A stretch of 64,000 nucleotides of DNA, taken from NCBI GenBank assembly GCA_946122785.1, contig CAMGYJ010000002.1, positions 10,290,339 to 10,354,338 on the forward strand, read 5' to 3'. Positions within the stretch are counted from its first letter, which is position 1; each line of letters starts with the position of its first letter. The position numbers and the translations under genes were made by a program. Below are positions 1 to 9,324 of the stretch, one piece after another. The stretch is from Linum tenue. Taxonomy: Eukaryota > Streptophyta > Magnoliopsida > Malpighiales > Linaceae. The notes under the pieces are model-generated. The model saw only the letters and a program-made list of their open reading frames with translations. It was not told the DNA's origin and did not search any database.

Positions 1-239
1 CCATCAGAGAGTTCAAAGAGGGGAATCCGAGAACCAAGAGAATGTGGGGGATATTTAAGAGTAGGGAACCTTCTAGGTTGTATCAAAAGATGTTTCTGGT
101 CCTCTTCCCCGCTCTGATGACTCTAATGTTCAGACCGATAATCAACTCCAAAACACGGAATCGCTCTCCAAAATAGCAAACGAAATCGACGAATCATAAA
201 GATAAAACATGGCAGGTTAAAGAGAAGGAAAAGAGACAC
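1..239. other. Flanking sequence, no gene seen
   Basis: No open frame with recognisable protein similarity and no repeat structure was seen here. The stretch ends in the target-site duplication of the element that starts at 248. Confidence 0.5.
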
Positions 240-366
240 TAATAAAAGGGGTTAATTCCATGGTTGGTGACTGAGATTACAAAAAAAACGTTCAAGTTTG
301 GTCACTCGAAATATTTAAATCCATTGGTGATACTTCAGTTTACTGAAATCGTTCACGTTTGGTCAC

Positions 367-1391
367 TCTCCGTCCAACTCCGTTAAGTTTGGCTGATGTG
401 GCAGTCAACTCTCAAAGTTGACTGTTAACTTAGTGACGTGGCAACTAAAAAATTATTAAATATAAATAAAAAAATTTATATTTTCCACCTCATCATTACA
501 TTCACTAAAAAATAAAAAATAAAAACAAAAAACCTAATTTCTTTTCTAGATCTCAAAACCATCTTTTCTCAAGTTCTTTATTGTTCTTTTAATTTTTATT
601 TATTTTTTTTTTTTTGGTAAGAATTTTTATTTTTTATGCAACCTGCTAGAGCTACTAATTTGAGGCTCTGATTCTCTCCTTTAACTTTTCCTTTTTGATT
701 AAGAGTACAATTAACATGTCGGAAAGAATTAATTTTCGAAAGTCGGAGAACTTAGGGGGTTCAGATCAGAGTTGGGGGCGGATGAGTCAGTGAAGAAATC
801 GCCGCCGCCAGAAGCGCAAGAACCCAGCCGCCGTACCACCATTCTCTAGATCGAATTGACGGCGGCCTCAAACTTTCCTCCCGACCGCTTTTCTCCGTCC
901 AACTCCGTTAAGTTTGGCTAATGTGGTAGTCAACTCTCAAAGTTGACTGTTAACTTAGTGACGTGGCAGCTAAAAAATTATTAAATACAAATAAAAAAAT
1001 TTATATTTCCACCTCATCATTACATTCACTAAAAAATAAAAAATAAAAACAAAAAACCTAATTTCTTTTCTAGATCTCAAAACCATCTTTTCTCAAGTTC
1101 TTCATTGTTCTTTTAATTTTTATTTTTTATGCAACCTGCTAGAGCTACTAATTTGAGGGCTCTGATTCTCTCCTTAACTTTTCCTTTTTGATTAAGAGTA
1201 CAATTAACATGTCGGAAAGAATTAATTTTCGAAAGTCGGAGAACATAGGGGGTTCAGATCAGGGTTGGGGGCGGATGAGTCAGTGAAGAAATCGTCGCCG
1301 CCAGAAGCGCAAGAACCCAGCCGCCGTACCACCATTCTCCAGATCGAATCGAAGGCGGCCTCAAACTTTCCTCCCGACCGCTTTTCTCCTC
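367..1391. repeat. Tandem duplication of about 0.5 kb inside the MULE
   Basis: The block that starts CTCCGTCCAACTCCGTTAAG at 367 starts again at 893 and runs parallel through the same landmarks: the AGTTGACTGTTAACTTAGTGACGTGGC stretch in split form, the poly-A-rich tract, the TCTAGATCTC site and the GCCGCCGTACCACC motif. Copies differ by a shorter poly-T tract and a few substitutions, so the duplication is recent relative to the terminal repeats. Confidence 0.75.
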
Positions 1392-1574
1392 CCCGCCGCT
1401 ACGCTTAGTCCACCGCACAAGCCTTCTCTTGATCGAATTGACGGTGGGCCTCAAACTCTCCTCTCGACCTCTTTTCTCCTCCCCGCCGCTGCGCTCACTC
1501 CACTGCACAAGACTTCTCCAGAATGAATCGATGGTGACCTCTAGCTCTCCTCCCAGCCGCTCCTCCTCTCCGAG
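1340..1574. repeat. About 90-bp GC-rich repeat, two full copies and a partial third
   Basis: The unit contains GATCGAAT, CCTCAAACT, CTCCTCCCCGCCGCT and CCGCACAAG/CTGCACAAG landmarks, at about 1340-1428, 1429-1522 and, degenerate, 1523-1574. Its length keeps frames open on both strands and creates a spurious minus-strand frame. It abuts the E1 insertion point. Confidence 0.6.
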
Positions 1575-1923
1575 TAACAACAACTTTGTGATTGTGAAAA
1601 CTGAAAACCTAAGTTGTTCTCATTAGTTTGGCAGCTTATATAGCTGTGTCAATGTTTGTAGAACAAGACAAGCTTGCGTCAGTAGCAAGTACAATGCAAA
1701 AGAGGAAAAGTGTTTAAAAACATAACATGTGGACTTAAAACGAAATTTGACAAAGTGGTTCAAGACGCTGTCGTTCTGGTCTTTTCTTCAGTCTGCTCCG
1801 AGACGCTGTCGTTCCGGACTGGTCTTCAAGTCGTGCCTGATACGACGTCGCTCCAGCTTCTGTTCGTCTTCGTCTTCTGTTCAGAGAGCGGGAGGACCAA
1901 TTCTTTTGAATTGTCCCCTGATA
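1575..1923 (-). repeat. E1 3' LTR
   Basis: 349 bp, nearly identical to 6440-6788. On the minus strand it starts TATCAGGGG and ends TTGTTGTTA. It also contains the last codons and the stop of the gag-pol frame. Confidence 0.95.
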
Positions 1924-4900
1924 CCCCCCCCGCAAGCTGGTGGGCAGAGCTCATGGACGCCGAGCTTGGAGAGGAGGAGTGCAAAGGTCGCCGGCGGCAG
2001 GGGCTTGGTGAAGAGGTCGGCGAGCTGATGGATAGTGGAGATGTGGAGAAGCTTGATGATGTGCGCCTGGGTTTTGTCGCGAACAAAATGGCAGTCAAGC
2101 TCAATGTGCTTGGTGCGCTCGTGGAAAGTGGGGTTCTGGGCGATGTAAATCGCGGACTGATTGTCGCAATAGAGGGAAACTGGTTGTGGGTGTGGGATGC
2201 GGAAGTCATGGAGCAGATACAGCAACCATTGGACCTCACAGGAGGTGTAAGCGAGAGCTCGGTACTCAGCTTCACAGGAAGAGCGAGAGACGGTTGTTTG
2301 TTTCTTGCTCTTCCAGGAGACAAGGGAAGAACCAAGGTAGACACAGTAGCCAGTGATGGAGCGTCGGGAGTCGACACAGGCAGCCCAGTCGGAGTCACTG
2401 AAGGCTTGCAATTGAAGGGAAGATGATGAAGAAAACAGAAGGCCAGTAGATGGGGCATGCTTCAGGTAACGAAGAATTCTTGTAACTGCCTTGTAGTGAG
2501 AAACAGTAGGCTGGGACATGAATTGGCTTACTTGTTGTGTGGCATAGCTGATGTCGGGTCTTGTTGTAGTGAGGTAAATCAGCTTGCCAACGAGGTGTCT
2601 GTAATGTTCTGGATTGGGGTAGGGTTCATCATTAGAGGCTAATAGGTGTGATTTGTAGTCCATTGGAGTGCTGACTGGCTTGGTGTGAAGCAAGTCGGCA
2701 TCTTCAATTATCTCTAATGTATACTTTCTCTGAGAAATGTGAATTCCAGAATCAGTTCTTGCAACCTCAATACCAAGGAAAAAATGTAGTTCCCCCATGT
2801 CTTTGATGCTGAATTGTTGATGTAGGAATGTCTTCAATTGTGTGATTTCGTTGAGGTCAGTGCCACCCACTACAAGATCATCAACATAAACCAGAACACA
2901 GGTGTAGGAAGTAGGTGTGGCTTTGTAGAATAGACTGTGATCAACCTGGCTAGAGATGTAACCTTGTAAATTGAGTTTCTCTGCCAGTTTAACAAACCAC
3001 TGGCGGGATGCTTGTTTTAAACCATAGAGTGATTTCCTGAGCTTGCAAACAGGGTTGATGAAACCAGTAGGGGCTTTATAACCATCAGGGAGTTTCATGT
3101 AGACATCTTCTTCTAACTCTCCATGTAGGAAGGCATTGTTTATGTCAAGTTGATGGATGTGCCATCTCTGTGAAGCTGCAATTGCTAAGAACAATCGAAT
3201 AGTTGTCATTTTGACTACAGGAGCAAAGGTATCCTGATAGTCTACACCCTCTTGTTGGGTGTATCCTTTGGCAACAAGACGAGCTTTGTGCCTTTCAATG
3301 ATGCCAGTAGAGAGGAACTTCAGTTTGTAAATCCACTTGTTTCCAACAAGTTTGACACCCTCTGGTTTTTCAACTATGTCCCATGTATGGTTCTTCTCTA
3401 GATCCTGTTTTTCAATCTCCATGGCAGCATTCCATTCAGGAGATAAGACAGCTTCTTTGTAAGTAGCTGGTTCTCTGTAGGATGAGATACTAAGAACAAA
3501 TCTTCTGTGAGATGGTTCTAGAGAATCATAGTGAATAACATTACTCAGAGGATGAGAGATACCTGGAGTATGCAGTGGGGAAGAATGACTGGGGAAAGCC
3601 TGCTGTTGTAATAGGTTACAGTGATAGGATTGCAGTTTGGATGGGGGTTTAACAACACGGGTAGATTTTCTGGTAGGTTGAGGTGGGGGTGGAGGAGGAG
3701 GGGGAGGGGGAGATGAGGCAGGAGAGGGTTGTGGGGAATGGTGGGATGTATTGGTTTCTGAATCTGAGTCAGAATCAGAAGGAGAGGTGGGATGGGGAGC
3801 ATTGTGGGGAGTGGTAGAATGTTGCAGGGAGGGGGGAAGGTCATCAAAAAAGGAGGGTTGGCAGGTGGTGGGAAAAGGGGTAGTGTTGTTTGTAGGCACT
3901 GATGTGGGGGAGGGTTGGAAAGGAAAGTGTTGTTCATGGAATTGGACATCACGAGAAGTAAAAACTTCATGTGTGGTTAAGTCATAGATCCTATAACCTT
4001 TGATGCCTGTGGTGAAGCCAATAAACACACCTTTTCTTGCTCTGGAATCAAATTTGGTTCTATGGTTGGTGAGTGTGCTTGCAAAACACAAGAAACCAAA
4101 AACTCTAAGTTCTGTGAGATCAGGGGGTTTGTTGTGTAGTTTCTCATAGGGAGTCAGATTGTTTAGCACTGTGGTAGGGACCCTATTGATTAGATAAACA
4201 GCATGTTTTACACAATCCCCCCAGAAATCAGTAGGTAGGTGTGATTGAAACATTAAGGCTCTGGCAATGGCTAAGATGTGCTGGTGTTTCCTCTCAACTT
4301 TGCTGTTTTGTTGAGGGGTTTCCACACAAGACTGTTCATGAAAAATGCCAGTTTGGTGGAAGAATTCTGTCATTTGGAACTCCCTACCCTGGTCACTCCT
4401 TATCTTCCTAACTGGTGTCTCAAACTGTCTTTCAGTATAGGTGCAGAAGCTTTGAAGTTTGGGTCTTGCTTCTGACTTGGCAGTTAGAAGAATGATCCAT
4501 GTCATTCTGGTGTAATCATCAACTATAGTTAGGAAGTATTTGAATCCATCATGACTAGGAACAGAATTTGGACCCCAAATATCAACATGTATCAACTGAA
4601 ATGGTTTGATAGAAACAGTTGAACTAGTAGGAAAAGGGAGCCTCTTTTGCTTTGCAAAATGGCATACATCACATGGTAATGATCTATAAGTTTCTATAGA
4701 TGTACAGAGTTTTTGCAAAATAGGAACTTTGGAATGGGAAACATGGCCTAATCTGTAGTGCCAAAGATCAAAACTCTGTGTTGTGGCTGCTGTGATGTGG
4801 TTTGGGTTACTATCTATAGGTGGTATGTCAATAAGGTAGAGGCCATGAAAAAGTTTAGCAGAACCAGTCATCTTCCTCAGCTGCATGTCCTGAATCAAAC

Positions 4901-6392
4901 ATACATCAGAGAAAAATGTTAAACATAGGGACTTGTTCTTGGTCAGTTTGCTCACTGACACAAGATTGAAACTGAACTGAGGGACAAACAAGACTTCCTC
5001 AAGAAGTAGACCAGCAATGTGGTGAACTGTCCCAACATGTGTGGCCTGAACTTGTTGGCCAGTTGGGAGGGTGATGTGAACAGCATTTATAGATCTGGGA
5101 TTGGTTAGGTAAGTGAGGGAACAGACTATGTGGTCTGATGCCCCTGTGTCCAGTATCCAGGTCTCATTGTAAGGAGAGGCAACTTGATTGCTTAGAGAGT
5201 ATTTACCTGAAGACTGAGGTGGATTGGAACAAAATGTTGCACCTGAAAAACCAGAACTTGTAGAAGGCTGAGAAGTGGAGGCCATAAGTTTCATCAGTCG
5301 ATCATAGTCTGCCTTGGTGAGTTTGACTTCTTCTTGTGTTGCATCAGTGGTTGAGGTAGCATTAGCAGTAGGCCTAGACCTGTTGTTGTTTCCTCGATTT
5401 GCTCCAGCAGAGCTTGGTGGGTATCCATGTTTGGAGAAGCACTTGTCTTTAGTGTGACCAAGCTTCTTGCAGAAGGTACATTCGAGGGATTTTCCAGATG
5501 GAGTGGTTCCTTTGGGGTTCATTCCTTGGGGCCAACCATGTTTGTGAAAACATGTATCCTCTGTATGACCTTGAGCTTTGCAGTAGGTGCAGAAAGGTTT
5601 AGGTTTCTTGCTGCCAGGTATGTTTGTGGATGCCAAGGCCATAGATTCAGTGGTAGTAGTTTTGCTGTTGGAGGTGCCATATAGCTGGCGCTCATGTTGA
5701 AGAACCCTTTGGAATACTCTGTCAATGGAGGGTAGGGTGTCTCCAAACAGAACCTGAGACCTCACACTGCTGTAGTTGTCATTAAGACCCCTTAGGAACT
5801 GAATGACATAATTAGTATCTCTGTAGCCCATTACTTGTTGCATTGCCCTGCACTGATTGTGACTAGTGGGGGTGCAAACACATGGATCTAGGGGTTGGTA
5901 GTTGTCCAGTTCATCACGCTGAGCTATTAAGTCACCATAGTATTCAGTAACAGATCTGGTACCTTGTTTGAGTGTGGCTTGTGCCTCAATGAGCTCAGCA
6001 ACCCTGATCATGTCTCCTTGGCCATAACGAGCTCTGAGACTTGTCCAAGCTTCAGAGGCCTTGCGAATGGACATGATAGTCTTTCTGATGGCAGGGTCAA
6101 CAGCTTGCTGGATCCAGGACAGCACCATGATGTTGTTGCGTGCCCAAGCCCAGGCTGTAGGGTGAGTTGCTTCTGGTTCAGCAAGTGTGCCATTGATGAA
6201 GCCAAGTTTGTTTTTGGCTCCAAGGGCGTTGTACATTGCTTTACTCCAGTCGTTGTAGTTAGTGGGGGTGAGCTTCTCTGCAACAAGAATAAGCCCTGGT
6301 TGTTCAGATCCATGGAGGTAGAAAGGATCTGCCATGGGGTCAAGACTGGCTGCAGTTGAAGCTCCTGCATCTGCATCTTCTTGTTGAGCCAT
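1881..6392 (-). CDS. E1 gag-pol polyprotein (1503 aa), Ty1/copia
   Basis: This single frame encodes all proteins for copia retrotransposition. In order: a Gag region (about 30-250); two zinc-knuckle-like motifs, CTYCKAQGHTEDTC near 268 and CTFCKKLGHTKDKC near 305; an aspartic protease with WILDTGASD near 412; the GAG-pre-integrase LWHYRLGH motif; integrase with HVDIWGP, SDQGREF and the VERKH glutamate (about 600-700); reverse transcriptase with AFLHGELEEDVYM and YVDDLVVGG (about 1000-1180); and RNase H with SDSDWAACVDSRRS near 1334. The start ATG at 6392 lies shortly after the primer site. The frame has no stops. It reads through the polypurine tract, which encodes glycines, and ends about 14 codons inside the LTR. 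Length is normal for the superfamily. Confidence 0.95.
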   Translation of the reverse strand: MAQQEDADAGASTAASLDPMADPFYLHGSEQPGLILVAEKLTPTNYNDWSKAMYNALGAKNKLGFINGTLAEPEATHPTAWAWARNNIMVLSWIQQAVDPAIRKTIMSIRKASEAWTSLRARYGQGDMIRVAELIEAQATLKQGTRSVTEYYGDLIAQRDELDNYQPLDPCVCTPTSHNQCRAMQQVMGYRDTNYVIQFLRGLNDNYSSVRSQVLFGDTLPSIDRVFQRVLQHERQLYGTSNSKTTTTESMALASTNIPGSKKPKPFCTYCKAQGHTEDTCFHKHGWPQGMNPKGTTPSGKSLECTFCKKLGHTKDKCFSKHGYPPSSAGANRGNNNRSRPTANATSTTDATQEEVKLTKADYDRLMKLMASTSQPSTSSGFSGATFCSNPPQSSGKYSLSNQVASPYNETWILDTGASDHIVCSLTYLTNPRSINAVHITLPTGQQVQATHVGTVHHIAGLLLEEVLFVPQFSFNLVSVSKLTKNKSLCLTFFSDVCLIQDMQLRKMTGSAKLFHGLYLIDIPPIDSNPNHITAATTQSFDLWHYRLGHVSHSKVPILQKLCTSIETYRSLPCDVCHFAKQKRLPFPTSSTVSIKPFQLIHVDIWGPNSVPSHDGFKYFLTIVDDYTRMTWIILLTAKSEARPKLQSFCTYTERQFETPVRKIRSDQGREFQMTEFFHQTGIFHEQSCVETPQQNSKVERKHQHILAIARALMFQSHLPTDFWGDCVKHAVYLINRVPTTVLNNLTPYEKLHNKPPDLTELRVFGFLCFASTLTNHRTKFDSRARKGVFIGFTTGIKGYRIYDLTTHEVFTSRDVQFHEQHFPFQPSPTSVPTNNTTPFPTTCQPSFFDDLPPSLQHSTTPHNAPHPTSPSDSDSDSETNTSHHSPQPSPASSPPPPPPPPPPQPTRKSTRVVKPPSKLQSYHCNLLQQQAFPSHSSPLHTPGISHPLSNVIHYDSLEPSHRRFVLSISSYREPATYKEAVLSPEWNAAMEIEKQDLEKNHTWDIVEKPEGVKLVGNKWIYKLKFLSTGIIERHKARLVAKGYTQQEGVDYQDTFAPVVKMTTIRLFLAIAASQRWHIHQLDINNAFLHGELEEDVYMKLPDGYKAPTGFINPVCKLRKSLYGLKQASRQWFVKLAEKLNLQGYISSQVDHSLFYKATPTSYTCVLVYVDDLVVGGTDLNEITQLKTFLHQQFSIKDMGELHFFLGIEVARTDSGIHISQRKYTLEIIEDADLLHTKPVSTPMDYKSHLLASNDEPYPNPEHYRHLVGKLIYLTTTRPDISYATQQVSQFMSQPTVSHYKAVTRILRYLKHAPSTGLLFSSSSSLQLQAFSDSDWAACVDSRRSITGYCVYLGSSLVSWKSKKQTTVSRSSCEAEYRALAYTSCEVQWLLYLLHDFRIPHPQPVSLYCDNQSAIYIAQNPTFHERTKHIELDCHFVRDKTQAHIIKLLHISTIHQLADLFTKPLPPATFALLLSKLGVHELCPPACGGGIRGQFKRIGPPAL

Positions 6393-6427
6393 GGAAGCTG
6401 GAGGCGGCTAGGGTTTCCAGCACCAAA

Positions 6428-6439
6428 GCTCTGATACCA
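6428..6439 (-). promoter_or_regulatory. E1 primer binding site (tRNA-iMet)
   Basis: On the minus strand this reads TGGTATCAGAGC, the standard plant copia primer site complementary to the 3' end of initiator methionine tRNA. It starts immediately after the 5' LTR with no spacer and so fixes the LTR edge at 6440. Confidence 0.95.
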
Positions 6440-6788
6440 TAACAACAACTTTGTGATTGTGAAAACTGAAAACCTAAGTTGTTCTCATTAGTTTGGCAGC
6501 TTATATAGCTGTGTCAATGTTTGTAGAACAAGACAAGCTTGCGTCAGTAGCAAGTACAATGCAAAAGAGGAAAAGTGTTTAAAAACATAACATGTGGACT
6601 TAAAACGAAATTTGACAAAGTGGTTCAAGATGCTGTTGTTCTGGTCTTTTCTTCAGTCTGCTCCGAGACGTTGTCGTTCCGGACTGGTCTTCAAGTCGTG
6701 CCTGATACGACGTCGCTCCAGCTTCTGTTCGTCTTCGTCTTCTGTTCAGAGAGCGGGAGGACCAATTCTTTTGAATTGTCCCCTGATA
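6440..6788 (-). repeat. E1 5' LTR
   Basis: 349 bp, about 99 percent identical by eye to 1575-1923. It should carry the promoter for minus-strand transcription of the element. Confidence 0.95.
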
Positions 6789-7546
6789 CCGAGATCAAAG
6801 GTTTCCCTTGTCGTCACAAGTCACACCAGCCTCTCCGCCCAACTACTTCCTGGCTCTCTTCCTTGCGACCACTCCTCGTCTCTCTTCCCGCCTCTCTTCC
6901 TCGCGACCACTTCTCGTCTCTCTTCCTCTCCTGAAGAAACTAGAAGCGCAAGAACTCCCCTGAAGAATAATTGAGGAATGATGTTGTCGAATGATATATT
7001 TCACTAGTTCTCCATCTTCTTCCCTTTCTTTTGCACATGACAAATATATTATATTTCATTGTTTCTCCATCTTATTTCCTTTCTTCTTCGCAGCTGGAGA
7101 GGGAGAAAGAGAGAGCGTTGTCGGAGAGAGGTGAGAGGCGGCAGCCAGAGATACGATCGCTGAAACGCTCACCTAGGCTCTGCGTCAAAGAGGGGTTGAG
7201 AGAAGAAGATGGAGAAATGGGATCCGACTTCAGAGTTGGGTTTTTTTTATTTTTTTATTTTCTATTAAAATGCTTTATAATAATCTGATGTGGCAGGTTT
7301 AATGACATGGCGGGTCGGATTTTATGACGTGGCGGGGTAAAATGAGGTGAATCAGCATTTCTGTTAGCCATGTAAGCAAATAACTAACAGTGTTAACATA
7401 AACTGATAAGAGTAACAGAGAGTGACCAAATTTGGACTGTTTTATTAAATTTAGTGACCACGAACGGAATTAAATATTTTTAGTGACCAAACATGAACAT
7501 TTTTAGTAATCATAATGACCAAACTTGCAATTAACCCCTAATAAAA

Positions 7547-8980
7547 GTGACCAATTTTTTGAAAGTTTTAGTTTGATTAATCGTTAAATCCTAAATATCT
7601 TGATAATATGGCATGATTTAACAAATGAGTGAGTTTAAAAGAACACAATTTCTGAATATAAATTTTTCTAGATGATTTCAATTATTTAATTTTTTTTTTA
7701 TCTTATAGGGTAATTGACCATATGTATCATTCGCAGTTACTTAGTTTAATATAAAATAACCACAGTACAAGACAAATCATGAAAGTCAAGCTGTAGTTTT
7801 CATGGACGCATTGATGTGGTCATGTGCATTAGCAAGGTAGGTACCACAATATAGGTCTAATTTTTTTTTTGTGGAGTGAATAAGATTGTCCTCAACTAAA
7901 TTTAGAGTATGTTGGTGGATAAATAATTTTTTCATTGCATAGAGTGTGGATGGAAATGTTATTTTCTTACTAATTTTGTTATTGTATTGTGAAGAATAAT
8001 ACTTTAAGGTTTAGATATTGCTATATATGTATCTTTTCTCAAACAAAAGATTAATTTTCGATTAAAGGTTATGATCATGAGTTTCCTATTTATGCTACGC
8101 TTTTTTCAGACAAACTCATTTTTTTTTTTTGTTATGCAATTTTCTTTTCAACCATAGACAACTAAGTGACTGCATCATTAATTAAACAAGTTATGAATGG
8201 GTTATTCACGAATGTTACAAGCAAGTTTGTTACACCTCTACGGTGGCAGCTGCTTGGACTAGGTCCGAACAAAATCGTGCTCCAAAACGGGTTCTACAAA
8301 ACCAAGGGTCTGATCGTTAGAGAGGGAGAAGAAGAGAGAGGAAAGGGGGAAGGGGGAGAGGGGAGAAAGGCAAGGGGATGGTGGGTGGATCTTGAGATAA
8401 ATAATGAAATTTGAGTTTTTAATAGATATAAGTTATCACATTCCATTTCAGTCACTAAGTTTCTATATTAAATGTAAATATATTTAGAAAAGGGGTAAAA
8501 CGGCTCAAATAAGTTGAACTTCAATCAAACCATTAAACTTCAAACAACTTGCTTGATAGGCTCAACGACTTAACCTGTTTGAGAACTTTGCTTATAACCA
8601 TTAAGATTACAATGTTTATATATCATTGATGAAAAGTTATAAGAATTTCGAAAATGAAAAAATAATTTCGATGTCACGTTAATGTCATACGAAATTTTGC
8701 ATTTTCAAATCATTTAAGGATTTAAATACACATTATAAATACTTTGGTCGGACAACAAGCTAGTTGCAATTATTGCAAAGTAGCTAGTCCGAGCGGGAGC
8801 CCAACCGATTAAAACTCGGTTATCTTCATCTACTCTAATTATAATACGCTGAAGCCTAAAACTGAAGCCCCATTTTGAAATTGCTGCCTCCAGAGCGTTT
8901 GTCGGAGGGGTATTTTGGGACACGGAAAAAATACCCCGGTTCATATTGCAACGGTGAACGGGCCTGGCGATTTTTTTGTG
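7547..8980. other. AT-rich intergenic sequence
   Basis: No gene recognised. A purine-rich stretch around 8310-8390 (GAGAGGGAG, AAGGGGGAAGGGGGAG) leaves a short open frame with no known similarity. From about 8870 the base composition becomes GC-richer toward the BOBBER-like exon and may include its former 5' region. Confidence 0.5.
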
Positions 8981-8984
8981 GTGA

Positions 8985-9324
8985 GTCGGAGCAGCGCTGT
9001 CCCCGTTCAGTGTCTTCACCGCTGCCTCGCCGCCTGCGCAGCCTTCGACTTTCACGGCCACTTTCGATCCCAGCAATCCACTAGGGATCGTGGAGAAACT
9101 CTTCGACTTCCTGGCCGCGGAGAGCGACTACCTCTTGAAGGACGTGGCGGAGAAAGAGATCGCGGCGGTGGCGAAGGCTGCCAAGGAGAAGCGAAAAAGG
9201 AAGGAGGAGGCGGCGGAAAGAGAGAAGGCCGCCGCTGCTAAGGCTGCCGAGAGCAACAATAGATTGAAGGAATAAGAGAAAGAGAGGAAGAAGCCCGAGA
9301 AGGAGGAAGAGAAGGGCGCCAGAG
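8985..9324 (+). pseudogene. Broken first exon of a BOBBER/NudC-domain protein gene
   Basis: The plus-strand frame contains FDPSNPLGIVEKLFDFLA followed by AESDYLLKDVAEKEI, then a Lys/Glu/Ala-rich coiled stretch. This matches the N-terminal region of plant BOBBER-type NudC small-heat-shock-like chaperones, which carry FDPSNPIAFLEK, AEKEI and a charged linker before the CS domain. The frame is closed by TAA at 9273-9275, but the same frame continues in character (KERKKPEKEEEKGAR) to a good donor AGAG|GTAAAA at 9324/9325, so the TAA looks like a nonsense mutation. Upstream, the frame meets TGA at 8982 without an ATG. No CS domain was found in the next 2 kb. A decayed or partial duplicate is most likely; an unusual intact gene is unlikely. 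Confidence 0.65.

Larger units (their letters stand above)
1575..6788 (-). mobile_element. Ty1/copia retrotransposon E1, full length and apparently intact
   Basis: Two 349-bp direct LTRs (1575-1923 and 6440-6788) enclose one uninterrupted gag-pol frame. The 5-bp target duplication CCGAG is perfect (1570-1574 and 6789-6793). On the minus strand the 5' LTR is followed directly by a primer site complementary to initiator methionine tRNA, and the 3' LTR is preceded by a G-run polypurine tract. I count three substitutions between the LTRs (near 1769, 1775 and 6670), so the insertion is young. The LTR termini are unusual: TA...TA rather than TG...CA, fixed by both the target duplication and the adjacent primer site. 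Confidence 0.95.
248..7538. mobile_element. Non-autonomous Mutator-like (MULE) element, host of copia E1
   Basis: The ends are inverted repeats: the left end begins GGGGTTAATT and the right end finishes AATTAACCCC. Similarity between the arms continues imperfectly for about 150 bp, with recurring TTTGGTCACT-type motifs. The element is flanked by a direct repeat TAATAAAA (240-247 and 7539-7546), 8 bp, or 9 bp if the shared G is counted. Long degenerate terminal repeats and a target duplication near 9 bp fit Mutator-like elements; hAT (8 bp) is the alternative, but the termini are not hAT-like. Without the 5.2-kb copia inserted at 1575 it would be about 2.07 kb. No transposase is seen, so it must have been moved in trans. 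Confidence 0.65.

Noticed and set aside
1710..2426. 238-codon plus-strand open frame
   Set aside because: Antisense shadow of the E1 RNase H region and LTR; no protein similarity of its own.
8166..8414. 82-codon plus-strand open frame
   Set aside because: Purine-rich low-complexity second half and no recognisable domain.
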